Source: Takakia lepidozioides (lineage: Eukaryota; Streptophyta; Takakiopsida; Takakiales; Takakiaceae). Taken from it: 64,000 bases of DNA. The DNA lies in the NCBI GenBank assembly GCA_030704615.1, contig CM060734.1:30336042-30400041 (forward strand). Reading direction: 5' to 3'. The translations under genes were made by a program, and so were the position numbers. This document shows positions 54,541 to 64,000 of the stretch, in pieces; the first letter of the stretch is position 1; every line of letters begins with the position of its first letter. The notes under the pieces were generated by a model. The model was not told the DNA's origin and made no database searches. It saw only the letters and a program-made list of their open reading frames with translations.

Positions 54541-55825
54541 AATTTGAAAATAAATTTTTGGAGGAATTGCGCCTCACTACGTGGCGAGGCGCGGGACGGC
54601 TATCACGATTATTTATTTATTTTTAATGTTAAAAAAATATTTTGAGGAATTGCGCCTCACCACGTGGCGCAGCGCGGAAATACATATCCATACGTAAGTG
54701 TCATGTAAGCAGATACATATCTGACTGCATAGGACCCACCCCCGAAAAGGGGCAGTAGCCATGAGGTGAAGTGACTCGGATCTAAATAATACAAGTTTTG
54801 AGATGGTTCAAATGCCATAGTCATTGTTGAGATTATGGTACCAACATCAATCCATTACGTATCACTGAAATCATATTTCAACTTTATGTGACCTCTACCT
54901 GATCTCATCCTGATGGATTAGAATTGGATGTAATATGAGAAATTTCACAAGGATGGATACATTATACTGTAGATAAAACCCTTTATTACATTAACTTTTT
55001 AAGTAAAACTCTGGATTTTTTGTAACATTATTTTTAAAAATACTGGGTGAAAAGATATTGCCCTACCATATTTTCTAAGTAAAACTTTTCTAAAATTTAC
55101 CTCAAAAAAATAGATTACACCCTATATTTGTTCTCACGTGGTTTTGAAAATACGGGGATTGACCTCCCCAAGCACAAACTGCCACTACAAGAAAATTTGG
55201 TTTTTTATGATTGCATTTAAGAGCCGGGTTCCATGGGCACTCCCATACGCCCCCCCAAGCAAGCGCTCCAGGATGGAATCGCTATTTAAAAATGAGAAAG
55301 GGTGGTTCCACACCTTTCCATTCACCCCTCTAGAAATCTTGGCACCAATTGCCATGTGGGCCCATGATATAGTAAATGATAATTAATATAAGTTTTGGAT
55401 GAAGATGTCAAAAATCATTTCCTCTCCTAAAATCTACCTTACTTTGGATGGAAATCAATAGCATTCTGTAAGCTACAGGCCCTGTTGTATGAAAAAACAA
55501 AGGTGTCAGTAAAGGATGCCGCGAAACTCGATCCCTCCTTGTGAAGGGACATCTTTTTTGCGCCCCTTCGCAAGGGACGATTCCGTGATGGCGCCTCTTA
55601 GGGAATATTCTATTTCAACCAATAACGTCTCGTTAATCCTGGGGGCGATTCACAGGGGAGACGCTTGCAACTACCCATGGAACCCGGCTCTAAGTGATAT
55701 ATATGACTACATGACTATGCTGTCACAAAAGCCCTCTCATCTCGGACATTCTGTCATATCTGCCATTAAGTCATATATGCAGTCAGGAGAGAGAGAAGAC
55801 TCCGGCAAAAACCGGCGTGAATAAC
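54541..55825. other. Insertion in E4 between RT and RNase H
   Basis: E4 coding sense stops near 54540 and resumes at 55826. Inside, GAGGAATTGCGCCTCAC(T/C)ACGTGGCG occurs twice (54561 and 54644). The first copy forms a hairpin with arms GCGCCTC/GAGGCGC. CACTACAAGAAAA at 55193 equals the terminus typical of CACTA (En/Spm) transposons, but no matching opposite end was found. Confidence 0.45.
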
Positions 55826-57081
55826 CCCTGAAGACATTGCTCAATTAAGGAGTTTTTTGGCCCTTACGAGATTCTACCGACGATTTGTACGGGCATTCTC
55901 AAAGATCACCCAACCATTGACAAATCTTTTGGGCAAAATAGTTAGATGGAAGTGGGCTACAAAAGATGAGTTAGCATTTCAAACCTTGAAAGGATGCGTT
56001 GCTTCGTGGGCCCCAATCTTGAAATGGTACGATCCGACCAGACTAATCAAACTCTCGATAGATATGTCAGACTTAATAGTGGGTTTGGTGTTACAACAAG
56101 AATGGGAAGACGGATAAGATCCAGTGATATATTTTTCTTGTAAATTGTTATTTGTGGAACATAATTACCATATAACCGAGTGAGAAGAATTGGATATTGT
56201 TCTGGCTACAAAACATTGGAGGCACTATCCTTGAGACAAAGAGTTCGTAATGGAAACAGACCATACACCTGTTAGTGAATTTGAAGACACAAATAAATCT
56301 ATCGAAAAGACAAATTCGTTGGGTTAGGTGGCGACAACAATTTAATATGAAGATCATCTATGTGAGGATAAACGACAATTAGCTTATGCAATGACAAGGA
56401 TATCACACATAAAAGAATGACAGAGGTTAGTATTCAACTGGAGCGGTGGAACATGATGGCCAAGACTTCTAAAGATGACGGGGACATCGCGGACGCTAAG
56501 AATAAGAGCAAACTTGATAAAGAAGTTCGAGGGTTAATTTTTCAGGAAGTTGAACTTTGGATCCATGATGAACCTTAACTAAAGATAGAAATTTGGTTTG
56601 AAGCTTATGAAACGACAATAGCATGATATGTTGAAGTTAAAAAAACATTCGAACAACTTAAGCGAACATTTTATTGGCCACGGATGCGAGACGAGGTGGA
56701 GGCGTGTATTCGGAGTTGCATGAAATGTCAACAAAATAAGTCAATAAACCTCAAGCCAGCAAGTCTTTTACACCCACTACCAGTACCAAACAGACGGTGG
56801 GACCATGTGAGCATGGATAGAGTTTGTGAGTTGTTTCATACATCATCGGGATATGATGCTATAGTGATCTTTGTAGACAAATTGAGTAAGATGATACATA
56901 TATGTCCCATTACAAAGTCTGTCACCGCACTTCAGTTAACTCGAATATATCTCGAAAGAATCTATTTTCAACATGGGCTATACTAAAGTCTTAATTACTG
57001 ATAGGAATACCCAATTTACTAGCTTGTTTTTGAAAAACCATTTGGTTTTTTTAAAACCAAATTAGTTGTGTCCACGACGTA

Positions 57082-59554
57082 TGTCAAGTTATTTTACCAC
57101 TAGTGTGAAACTAGCTAGGAAATAGTTAGTTTTGATATATTGACATTTGGGATTGATTCAAGTGTCAATCCAGGGCCCAATGTATGTTTGGGCACCTGGC
57201 GTGGTTATCTTTACGGCAGATCGCAGTGGGCTCATCTTTCTCGAGTTGAGCCTCACCGCGTCTAGCTATGGCGCCGTAGTGTGGATTCCCCATGGCGTGG
57301 GGTGCACTTGGCTCGATTTGTATTTGAGTGATGATCTATACATGCATCAGTTTGTGTGAGATATGTGAGCTTGTATCATTCTTGTTTATCACTCAAGAAA
57401 TATCAGCTCGAGTCTGTGAGTGTCAGGTTTGAGTTAGTTGATAGCACTTGTGTGTCTTCAGATGAGAAGCGACTCAGTTTAGAGTGCAGGGATCTGTGCA
57501 TGAACCTATCCAAAGCGGATAGGGTGTAAAGGCGAACAGGTTGCATGTTTGCAATGGATAGAGAGGCGGGCAGCCTTTGGTAAAGAACGGTGTTGCATAG
57601 CTCAATGCTATGACAACTAAGTGTGGTGAATGTGGAGCTGCGAGGATGCTACATGCGGGTCCCAACCTGTTGGAGCTTTACTTCAAGCTCACAAAGAGGT
57701 ATGAGTGAAGAGAGGGGGTTGGTCCTTCTTGTGTGTAAATCAGTGCACTTTGTGGAGTTGGAGTTTCAATTTGAAACTCCAGCAGTGTAAGGACTCTTGG
57801 AGTGGCAAGAGCGGGGCTAGAAGGGCAACATCGAGGCGCCCTAGAGCCAGGGAATATGCATGAGAAGTGCAAGTATACCAAGGTTACAAAGGTGTGTGAT
57901 TTCAGCTTCATTTTGTGATTCATGGAGCAAGAAAGTTTGTTGGAAAGCAAAGAGCTTGTTTGGTAAGTTGGAGGCGCCTCTGGTGGGCCGTGAGAGCCCA
58001 AGAGAGCATGGCAGCAGACCTGGTGGCTCCATAGAAGCCATAGGTCGTCGACAGCAGGTGCAGAAGCAAACCCCAGCTCGGGGAGAGCTCAGGAACGCGT
58101 GGGAACGTCCCGGGAGTGATTGGGAACTCGTGGGGAGTTCTTGGGAATGTAGGGAACCGTGGCCGTGGCACTGATGGGTCGTGGGGCCGGTATCACGAGA
58201 TACACGAGCCAGGCGCTGATCGTTGACCGTGACCGTGGCCGTGGGGAATCGTGGCGCGGACACCAGAGGGGGGCACGGTGACCAAATCGTAAGAATGGCG
58301 GGCCGTGAAGGCTCGTGGGCGTGATACCACGGGGTATCATGGGGCAGCCCATGGCGGGTGTGCACCTAGGGCGGGCCGTGAGAAGTCGTGGCGTTGAGGG
58401 CCACAGAAGGCCACGAACAGGCAGAGTGGGGAAAAAAAAAAAAAAAAAAAAACTCGTGTCGTGTCGTGGGACCTTAATGGGGAGGCTGGGCTATGAAAAA
58501 CAACGGTTTTGAGCTAGCTGATCTGGCAGAAAAGTCAGAATTGCCTCCCTGTTGCGTTTTAACAAAGGGGGTTACCTCCCTGCAGGTAATCTTTTGGGGT
58601 TTTCAGTCCAGTTCTTAACTATGAGGGAGACCACCCTGCAGGTAATTCCTTTGGACAAATTGTTGTTGGGGCCTATATGTACCTCCATTTGCTCCAGTTT
58701 GAACCTTCAGTAAATGGCATGGTTTCCTCCATTCTAAGGAATGGCTGGTGGACATAAGGAGGCACTAGCGGATCCTGTGGAGGCTTGCATGGGGCCTTGG
58801 AGGCCAAGTTCCATAAGCTCGTGGAGGGCTGAGGAGTGTCTACAGGATACTTCTCATGGTTATACAAGTTAGAGAAGAGAGGAAAAAACGAGTGTTGGGA
58901 TGAGGACATGCTGGGGATAGGCATTGCTTTAGCTTCCCTTCCTCATAGCTTTCCACCTTCTCTGTAGGCTGAGACCTTTCCGTAGATGGAGACAAGAGTC
59001 AGTCCAGGTTTGGGCTGGGGTGTCCTTGCAGGAGCGACACTGTGGAGTTGTTTTTGGTGTGGGGGAGTTGTTGTTTTCATTCTTGTGTTTGGATCCCCTC
59101 CACACCTACATGCTTGATTGTGCGCCATGTTTAGCTTTGTGTGGGCACTTGATTTTATAGGTGGTTGACTCGGATTTGATCACCGATCCAATCATAGAGC
59201 ATGCTGTCGATGGCGAGGTGATGACCAGCCAGACCATCTTTGTTTCTCCTGTGGTGAGGTTGGAGGTGATGACCAGCCAACCATAGGAGTGCCTGCGCCC
59301 AAAGTACTTGAAATTTCACATCTCCCACATCGCGGGTCTAAAAATCATGAGACCAAGCCGGTGCACCCCTCCTCATCGAGGGCTTTCCAACGGCACCAAG
59401 CAACGGGGCTGGGGCCCCGCGGTTTGGAAGACCTCAATGACGATGCAAAACAAAACAAACAAAACAAACGTCTCGCTTCTGGATGCAGGTGCAGGTGCAG
59501 ACTATGTTAGGAACCTAGTATTCCAAACCATAAGCCGCAACAAGTTCTCTACCC
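57082..59554 (+). repeat. LTR-like repeat A of E5
   Basis: Begins TGTCAAGTTATTTTACCACT and runs to TTCTCTACCC, where repeat B starts without spacer. It includes a GTGG/CGTGG-rich block (58150-58400), an A run (58431-58450) and, near its end, the segment shared with the E1 leader. It holds a 183-bp insertion that B lacks. It is inserted in the E4 integrase after ACGTA (57077-57081), which would be the left half of a 5-bp target duplication. Confidence 0.75.
59298..59480 (+). mobile_element. Dispersed repeat R1 inserted in repeat A
   Basis: Repeat B reads GCCTGCGGTGGATGCAGG at 62271-62288 and E1 has the same GCGGTGGATGCAGG join. Repeat A has GCCTGCG, then 183 bases of R1, then GGATGCAGG. Two bases (GT) of the empty site are missing and there is no target duplication. 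R1 ends AAACAAACGTCTCGCTTCT here. Confidence 0.8.
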
Positions 59555-62350
59555 TGTCAAGGTATTTTACCACTAGCGTGACGTTAGCTAGGAAATAGGT
59601 AGCTTTTATATATTGATATTTGGGATTGACCCAAGTGTCAATCCAGGGACCAATGTATGTTTGGGCACCTGGCGTGGTTATCTTCATGGCAGATCACGGT
59701 GGGCTCATCTTTCTTGAGTTGAGCCTCACCGCGTCTAGCTATGGCGCCGTAGTGTGGATTCCCCATGGCGTGGGGTGCACTTGACTCGACTTAATATATG
59801 AGTGATGTTTTAATGTGCAAGTGTGTGAGTTTGAGAGAGCTTGTGTGCTTGTATTCTTCATCTTTATCACTCGAGAAAGATCAGCTCGAGTCTGTGAGTG
59901 CCAGGTTCGAGCTAGTTGTAACAGTTGTGTTTTCAGATCATGAAAAGCGGTTCAGCCTATAGTACAGGGATCCGTGCATGAGTCTATCCAAATAGAGTAC
60001 GAAGGCGAACAGGTTGCAGGTTTGCAATGGATAGGGAGGCGATCAATGTTGCATAGCTCAACGCTATGGCGACTAAGTATGCGATTCAGTGTGAAGCGGA
60101 GGAAATGTTGGCCACGAGTGGGCAAACTGTGGTCGTCTTCTTCAGCTGCAGGCTGAGTTGAGGAGTTGTAGAAATGTGGGCGGTGCGCGGGGAAGCTACT
60201 GCAGCACAACCCGTCATTGCATCGCAGGTTGGCAACGGTATGAGGGCCATTGGTTGCTGACCCAAAAGCACTCGCTTTGGGGCCCACGAACTGCAGGTAT
60301 GATCATGGTGTGGAAGAGTAGAAGTCCAAGCGAGAGGGCTGGTTCTTCTTTTGTGCAAATCAGTGCACTTGTGAAGCATTTGCCTGAGTTGGAAGTTTCA
60401 ATCTGAAACTCTAGCACTAAGGCTCTTGGAGTGGCAAGAGTGGGGCTGGAAGGGTAGCAACAAGGCGCCCTAGAGCCAGGGAATATGCATGAGAGATGCA
60501 AGTGCACCAAGGTGGCAAATGTGTGTATTTTTCAGCTTCATTTTGTGAGTTTCATGGAGCAAGAGAGTTTGTTGGAGAGCCAAGAGCTTGTTTGGTGAGT
60601 TGGGGGCACCTCTGGTGGGCCGTGAGAGCCCAAGAGCATGGCAGCAGGTCTGGTGGCTTCGTAGAAACCATAGTTCATCGGCAGCAGGTGCAAGAGCAAA
60701 CTCTAGCTCGGGAAGAGCTCGGGAACGTGTGGGAATGCCCGAGAATGCCTTGGGAACACGTGGGAAACTCGTGGCGAGTTCCTAGGAATGTAGGGGAACA
60801 GTGGCCGTGGTCGTGACGTGATGGGTCGTGGTGCCGGTATCACGAGATACCACGGGCCCTGGTCGTGGTCGTGGACCGTGGACTGTGGCCGTGTCGTGGT
60901 TGTGGTGCCAATGTGTGCATCTTGACAGTTTATCATGTGCAAGAGAAAGCAAAGAGGAGATTGTTTCAGACTTTCAGCCAGAACTTGATCTATTTCCAGC
61001 GTCTTGCAAACACATTCAGGACCTGAAAGAATCACCCCCTTTGTGGCCTACGTTTTGGCAGTTTGGATTGTGTGGACAGTGCCCTGGAAACTTTATTGAA
61101 GATTATTAGAGGGGAAAAATTTAAAATCCTTGAGTGCCCGAGTTCTGCCATCCAATGCTTTGTGATTAATTAGATTTGGTTAGTGTCTACGCCAAGGCAA
61201 TGGTGGATGTTTTTCCACTGAGCATCTCTATGTTGACTGTCCTGTTCTGTGCTGCACTTATTCTAGGCCTTGCAAAATTTCAAAGGAAATGGTTCTGACT
61301 TTACCATGCTACAGGGATGCCACGAACCCAGGCCGTGGTAGTGGCCGTTGAGGGGTCGTGGCACGAGGGTATCACGGGAGGCGCTTGGGGCCGGTTCGTG
61401 CCTATGGCAGGCCGTGGCCGGGAAGCATGGGAAGTCGTGGCGGTTAGAGCCACGGAAGGCCGCGAACAGGCAGAGTGAAAAAAAATAAAAAAAAATAAAA
61501 AAAAACTTTTTTCACTCATTTCGTGGGACCTAGATGGGGAGGCTGGGGTCTGAAAGACAACGGTTTTGAGCTAGCTGATCCGACAAAAAAGTCGGAATTG
61601 CCTCCCCGTTGCGTTTTGAGAAAGGGGGTTACCTCCCTGCAGGTAATCTTTTTGGGTTTTCAGCCCAATTCTTAACTATGGGGGAGACCAGCCTGCAGGT
61701 AATTCCTTTGGACAGAATGTTGTTGGGGCCTATATGTACCTCGACCCTGTGGAGGCTTGCATGGGGCCTTGGAGGCCAAGTTTCATGAGCTCGTGAAGGG
61801 CGGTTTGAGGGGTGTCTACATGATGCTCTCATGGTCATGCAAGTGAGAGAAGAGAGGAAAAAAAAAGGTGTTGGGATGAGAGCGTGCTGGGGATAGGCAT
61901 TGCTTTAGCTTCCCTTCCTCATAGCTTTCCACCTTCTCTGTAGGCCGAGACCTTTCCGTAGGTGGAGGCAAGAGTCAGTCCGGGTTTTGGGCTGGGTTGC
62001 AGGAGCGACACTGTGGAGAGATTTTTGGTGTGGGGGAGTTGTTGTCTTGATTTCTTGTGTTTGGATCCCCTCCACACCTGCATGCTTGATTGTGCGCCAT
62101 GCTAGTTTTGTGTGGGCGCTTGTTTTTATAGGTGGTTGACTCAGGCTTGATCGCCGATCCGACTCTAGAGCATGCTGTCGATGGTGAGGCTGGGTTGATG
62201 ACCAGTCAGACCATCTTTGTTTCTCCTGTGGTGAGGTTGGAAGTTATGACCAGCCAACCATAGGAGTGCCTGCGGTGGATGCAGGTGCAGGTGTAGACTA
62301 TGTTAGGAACCTAGTATTCCAAACCATAAGCCGCATCAAGTTCTCTACCC
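59555..62350 (+). repeat. LTR-like repeat B of E5
   Basis: Direct repeat of A starting TGTCAAGGTATTTTACCACT. It differs from A by scattered substitutions, by lacking the 183-bp insertion, and by an extra stretch of about 400 bases (60905-61310). After TTCTCTACCC it continues into GGTTACCTTG and gag, whereas A passes directly into B. Confidence 0.75.
60905..61310 (+). other. Extra segment in repeat B, possible captured fragment
   Basis: Absent from repeat A at the matching place in the GTGG-rich block. It contains a coding-looking frame (60900-61107: ESKEEIVSDFQPELDLFPAS, KHIQDLKESPPLWPTFWQFG, then CGQCPGNFIEDY). I do not recognise the family. Codon use and composition differ from the surrounding GTGG-rich sequence. 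Confidence 0.4.
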
Positions 62351-62419
62351 GGTTACCTTGTGGAGAAGGGGTTAGGGACATGTTCATGACCGGTTGAGTG
62401 TTAGTTTGTCAACACGGAG

Positions 62420-62914
62420 GTGCCACTAGTTGCTGGGAAAAGTGACGGTACGAGCATTAGCGATACTAGCGGGTACACGAGACGAGGTGTGCGGTTTAGG
62501 CCACCTTCACCTCCTGTGTCTTCTACGGAAGGTTCTGATTCGGATTGTGAATTAGGAGGACTCACACTGGCGGTGCAAGTTATTTCCTTGCCATTGTTGT
62601 GGGACACAATGGAGGAGATGTATGGAGCTACCAAGGGGGCCATGATGGTACTCTGGGGCGGTGGGTTACCATCGAGTTGGATGATTTCATTCAAGAGTTT
62701 GATAGTTGGTGTGACTTGTAGCAAATGCGCAATCCACAACTGTTTACGCCTTTCATGGCATGGAAGGGGTTGTTTCAGCACCTTGAGGGGTCGCCCATGG
62801 ATGATTACCATGAGTTTAGGCGAGGGCATGATGTTGAGATCGAGGAGTGGAGGATGTACTGGGCACCCGACTATGTCTCCATCATTAGAGGCACTAGAGG
62901 GACAAGGGCCCCGA
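62420..62914 (+). pseudogene. E5 Gag, N-terminal part (E1 family)
   Basis: The frame opens with GTG at 62420 (STSDTSGYTRRGVRFRPPSP-like, compare E1 FTRRGIRFRPPSPPP) and changes frame near 62640. It continues as FDSWCDL-like then QMRNPQLFTPFMAWKGLFQH and DDYHEFRRGHDVEIEEWRMY, nearly the same as E1. It is cut by a 10-bp tandem array at 62915. No ATG upstream of the conserved block here either. Confidence 0.75.
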
Positions 62915-63034
62915 CACAACTTTACACAGCCCGTCACAGTCTATCACAGCCAGACACAGTCTGACACAGCCCGACACAACTTTACACAGCCAGTCACAGC
63001 TCGGCACAGCTTGACACAGCCTGTCACAGTGTAC
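62915..63034 (+). repeat. 10-bp minisatellite in E5 gag
   Basis: Twelve consecutive 10-base units of the form CACAGCCNGN/CACAGTCTGA (consensus CACAG followed by five variable bases). Period 10 is not a multiple of three, so the array destroys the gag frame. Confidence 0.85.
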
Positions 63035-63630
63035 ATAGTGAACAATTATCATTGACAGGGAACGACTATGTGGGAACGCCATCTACAGAGGGAACATGTT
63101 ACTTCAGGGGTGACGGTTAGTTAGTTAGGTGGCTAGAACAGCTTGCGGGTAGATTAGGCAGGGCGGCAACAGGAAGAGGATCACTTCTTGAGGAGGGCGA
63201 CTTGTTCAGGAAAAGGGAGACGTAACGGAGAGCGGAAACAGTGAAGAGGAGATGATGACTTGATTGAGGCTTAATTCATGCAAGCTGTAAAATTATACAA
63301 TAGGGTAGATTAGGGACACCATGGCATAGGCATGATACATGATTAATCTTAATCCGATACTGAATCGATACAAACATACTTTGTAGAGAGACATGAGAGA
63401 AGCTATGGAATGAATGCATGATTAATTGAAACATAGTAGATACTGAAGCAATCTGATGCTTCAGTATATATGGTAAGGTAAATTGATAACATGAAGGCAA
63501 GAACGAATACAAATAGGAAGCACAACCATGATTCACTAGCTGTAGGTCATGACTGATTGTTCTGAGCGGGCTGAGTGCTTAGAGATATCCAATTCTTCTA
63601 TCTTGGAGTTTCCACCTCGGATAGCGAAGG
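63035..63630. other. Region without a supported gene inside E5
   Basis: Unrelated to E1 gag at this place; AT-rich, short ORFs only. It replaces the middle of Gag, including the first zinc knuckle. Confidence 0.4.
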
Positions 63631-63639
63631 GATGGGTGA

Positions 63640-64000
63640 GTAAAAGCTGCTTGACAGAGGCCCAGTGTTATGGTTTACATCCTGAGTTGTGCCCAGGCCA
63701 GTTCCAAGGGAACAGTGGTGGCCGGGGGTGAGGTGGAGCAGCCCAGAAAGGACGAGGTGGCTAGGCACGAGGTGCAGGCCTGCAAGGGCAAGCTCAACAT
63801 GGCCAGGGACGTGGAGGTCAGGATGTTGACCAAGGCATGGCCAACCGGCTTCAGCAGCTAGAGCAGAGGCTTGCTGTCATGGCAATAGCTCAGGTGGTAC
63901 CAGCTCCAAGGCCTGATGGTCCACCTCCTGCTCTTGAGGGAGGAGACATGGGAAGCATGGGATTTATGTGCGGGGCAGCACTACCACTAGTGCAGGTGGA
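63640..64000 (+). pseudogene. E5 Gag end and linker (E1 family), running off the window
   Basis: AQCYGLHPELCPGQFQGNSG matches E1 AQCYDLHPELRPGQFQGNNG just after the second zinc knuckle. EQPRKDEVARHEVQACKGKL follows, then VEVRMLTKAWPTGFSS with a stop and, in another frame, QLEQRLAVMAIAQVVPAPRP to GFMCGAALPL at the edge, colinear with E1 5100-4900. Protease and methyltransferase would come next. Confidence 0.8.

Larger units (their letters stand above)
46540..57081 (+). mobile_element. E4: old Ty3/gypsy remnant hosting later insertions
   Basis: Pieces in order: the RT entry (46545-46637: HVLKEFKYVFSNDL, then RFPPKKNVDYKI), interrupted by E3; RT (54050-54540: [58 protein letters not shown]); an unrelated stretch (54541-55825); RNase H entry (55826-56115: LRSFLALTRFYRRFVRAFS, LIKLSIDMSDLIVGLVLQQ); and integrase (56640-57081: CIRSCMKCQQNKS, HVSMDRVC, LITDRNTQFTS, KLVVSTTY). 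Frames are broken throughout by stops. The integrase is cut at 57081 by the next insertion, so the rest should lie right of the window. Confidence 0.75.

Noticed and set aside
58943-59128. Minus-strand ORF similar to an ORF at 6820-7025
   Set aside because: The similarity reflects the shared non-coding leader of the E1 family and not a protein.
62920-63030. CRISPR-like array
   Set aside because: Units are 10 bases with no spacer-repeat alternation, in a eukaryotic transposon; it is a minisatellite.

Overview
The window looks like nuclear DNA of a green plant of the streptophyte line (a charophyte alga or an early-diverging land plant). The reasons are a fused PabA-PabB aminodeoxychorismate synthase with a plastid-type leader and 13 exons, a DGAT3-like ferredoxin-fold protein, a small KPSRS-motif protein of a family I know only from plants, a LYR-motif gene, and large introns set in a dense mass of plant-type transposons. 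A Ty3/gypsy retrotransposon that carries a cytosine-5 DNA methyltransferase domain fits a charophyte best, because such elements have been reported there (and, of another retrotransposon class, in dinoflagellates). The species is not provable from this window. All calls come from reading and translating by eye; no alignment or database search was run.

Layout. 1-6.6 kb (minus): gypsy element E1 with Gag, protease, DNA methyltransferase, RT, RNase H and integrase, broken by a few frameshifts and cut by the window edge; its leader lies at 6.6-7.0 kb and an unrecognised 249-residue ORF at 7.0-7.8 kb. 10.6-15.1 kb (minus): gypsy chromovirus E2, degraded, with an Asp-to-Asn change in the RT active site. 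17.5-20.3 kb: a FAR1/MULE-like ORF cut off by a dispersed repeat, then a hAT-type MITE remnant, a 376-bp MITE with TA target duplication and a 353-bp hAT-type MITE with a perfect 8-bp duplication. 21.4-28.7 kb (plus): complete aminodeoxychorismate synthase gene; intron 9 is filled with repeats. 29.7-30.3 kb (minus): KPSRS-motif protein. 31.9-34.7 kb (minus): copia remnant split by a 1071-bp PIF/Harbinger-like element. 35.6-41.6 kb: a LYR-motif gene whose exons 1-2 are on minus and exon 3 on plus, with a 49-bp inverted repeat on either side of exons 1-2; a LINE 3' end lies inside. 42.9-44.35 kb (plus): DGAT3-like gene. 46.5-57.1 kb: old gypsy E4 (plus), with a complete gypsy chromovirus E3 (46638-53654, two LTRs, 5-bp duplication) inserted in its RT region and another element inserted in its integrase at 57082. 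57.1-64 kb: two directly abutting 2.5-2.8 kb LTR-like repeats followed by the gag and linker of a second E1-family element (E5), which runs off the right edge.

How it fits together. The host genes are unrelated housekeeping or lipid functions (folate precursor synthesis, acyl transfer, mitochondrial LYR protein) set as islands in nested transposons. The history is layered: E4 inserted first, E3 and then or independently E5 inserted into it, and a 183-bp repeat later inserted into one LTR-like copy. The most notable points are the retrotransposon-borne DNA methyltransferase with a second family copy in the same window, and the LYR gene apparently broken by a small inversion.
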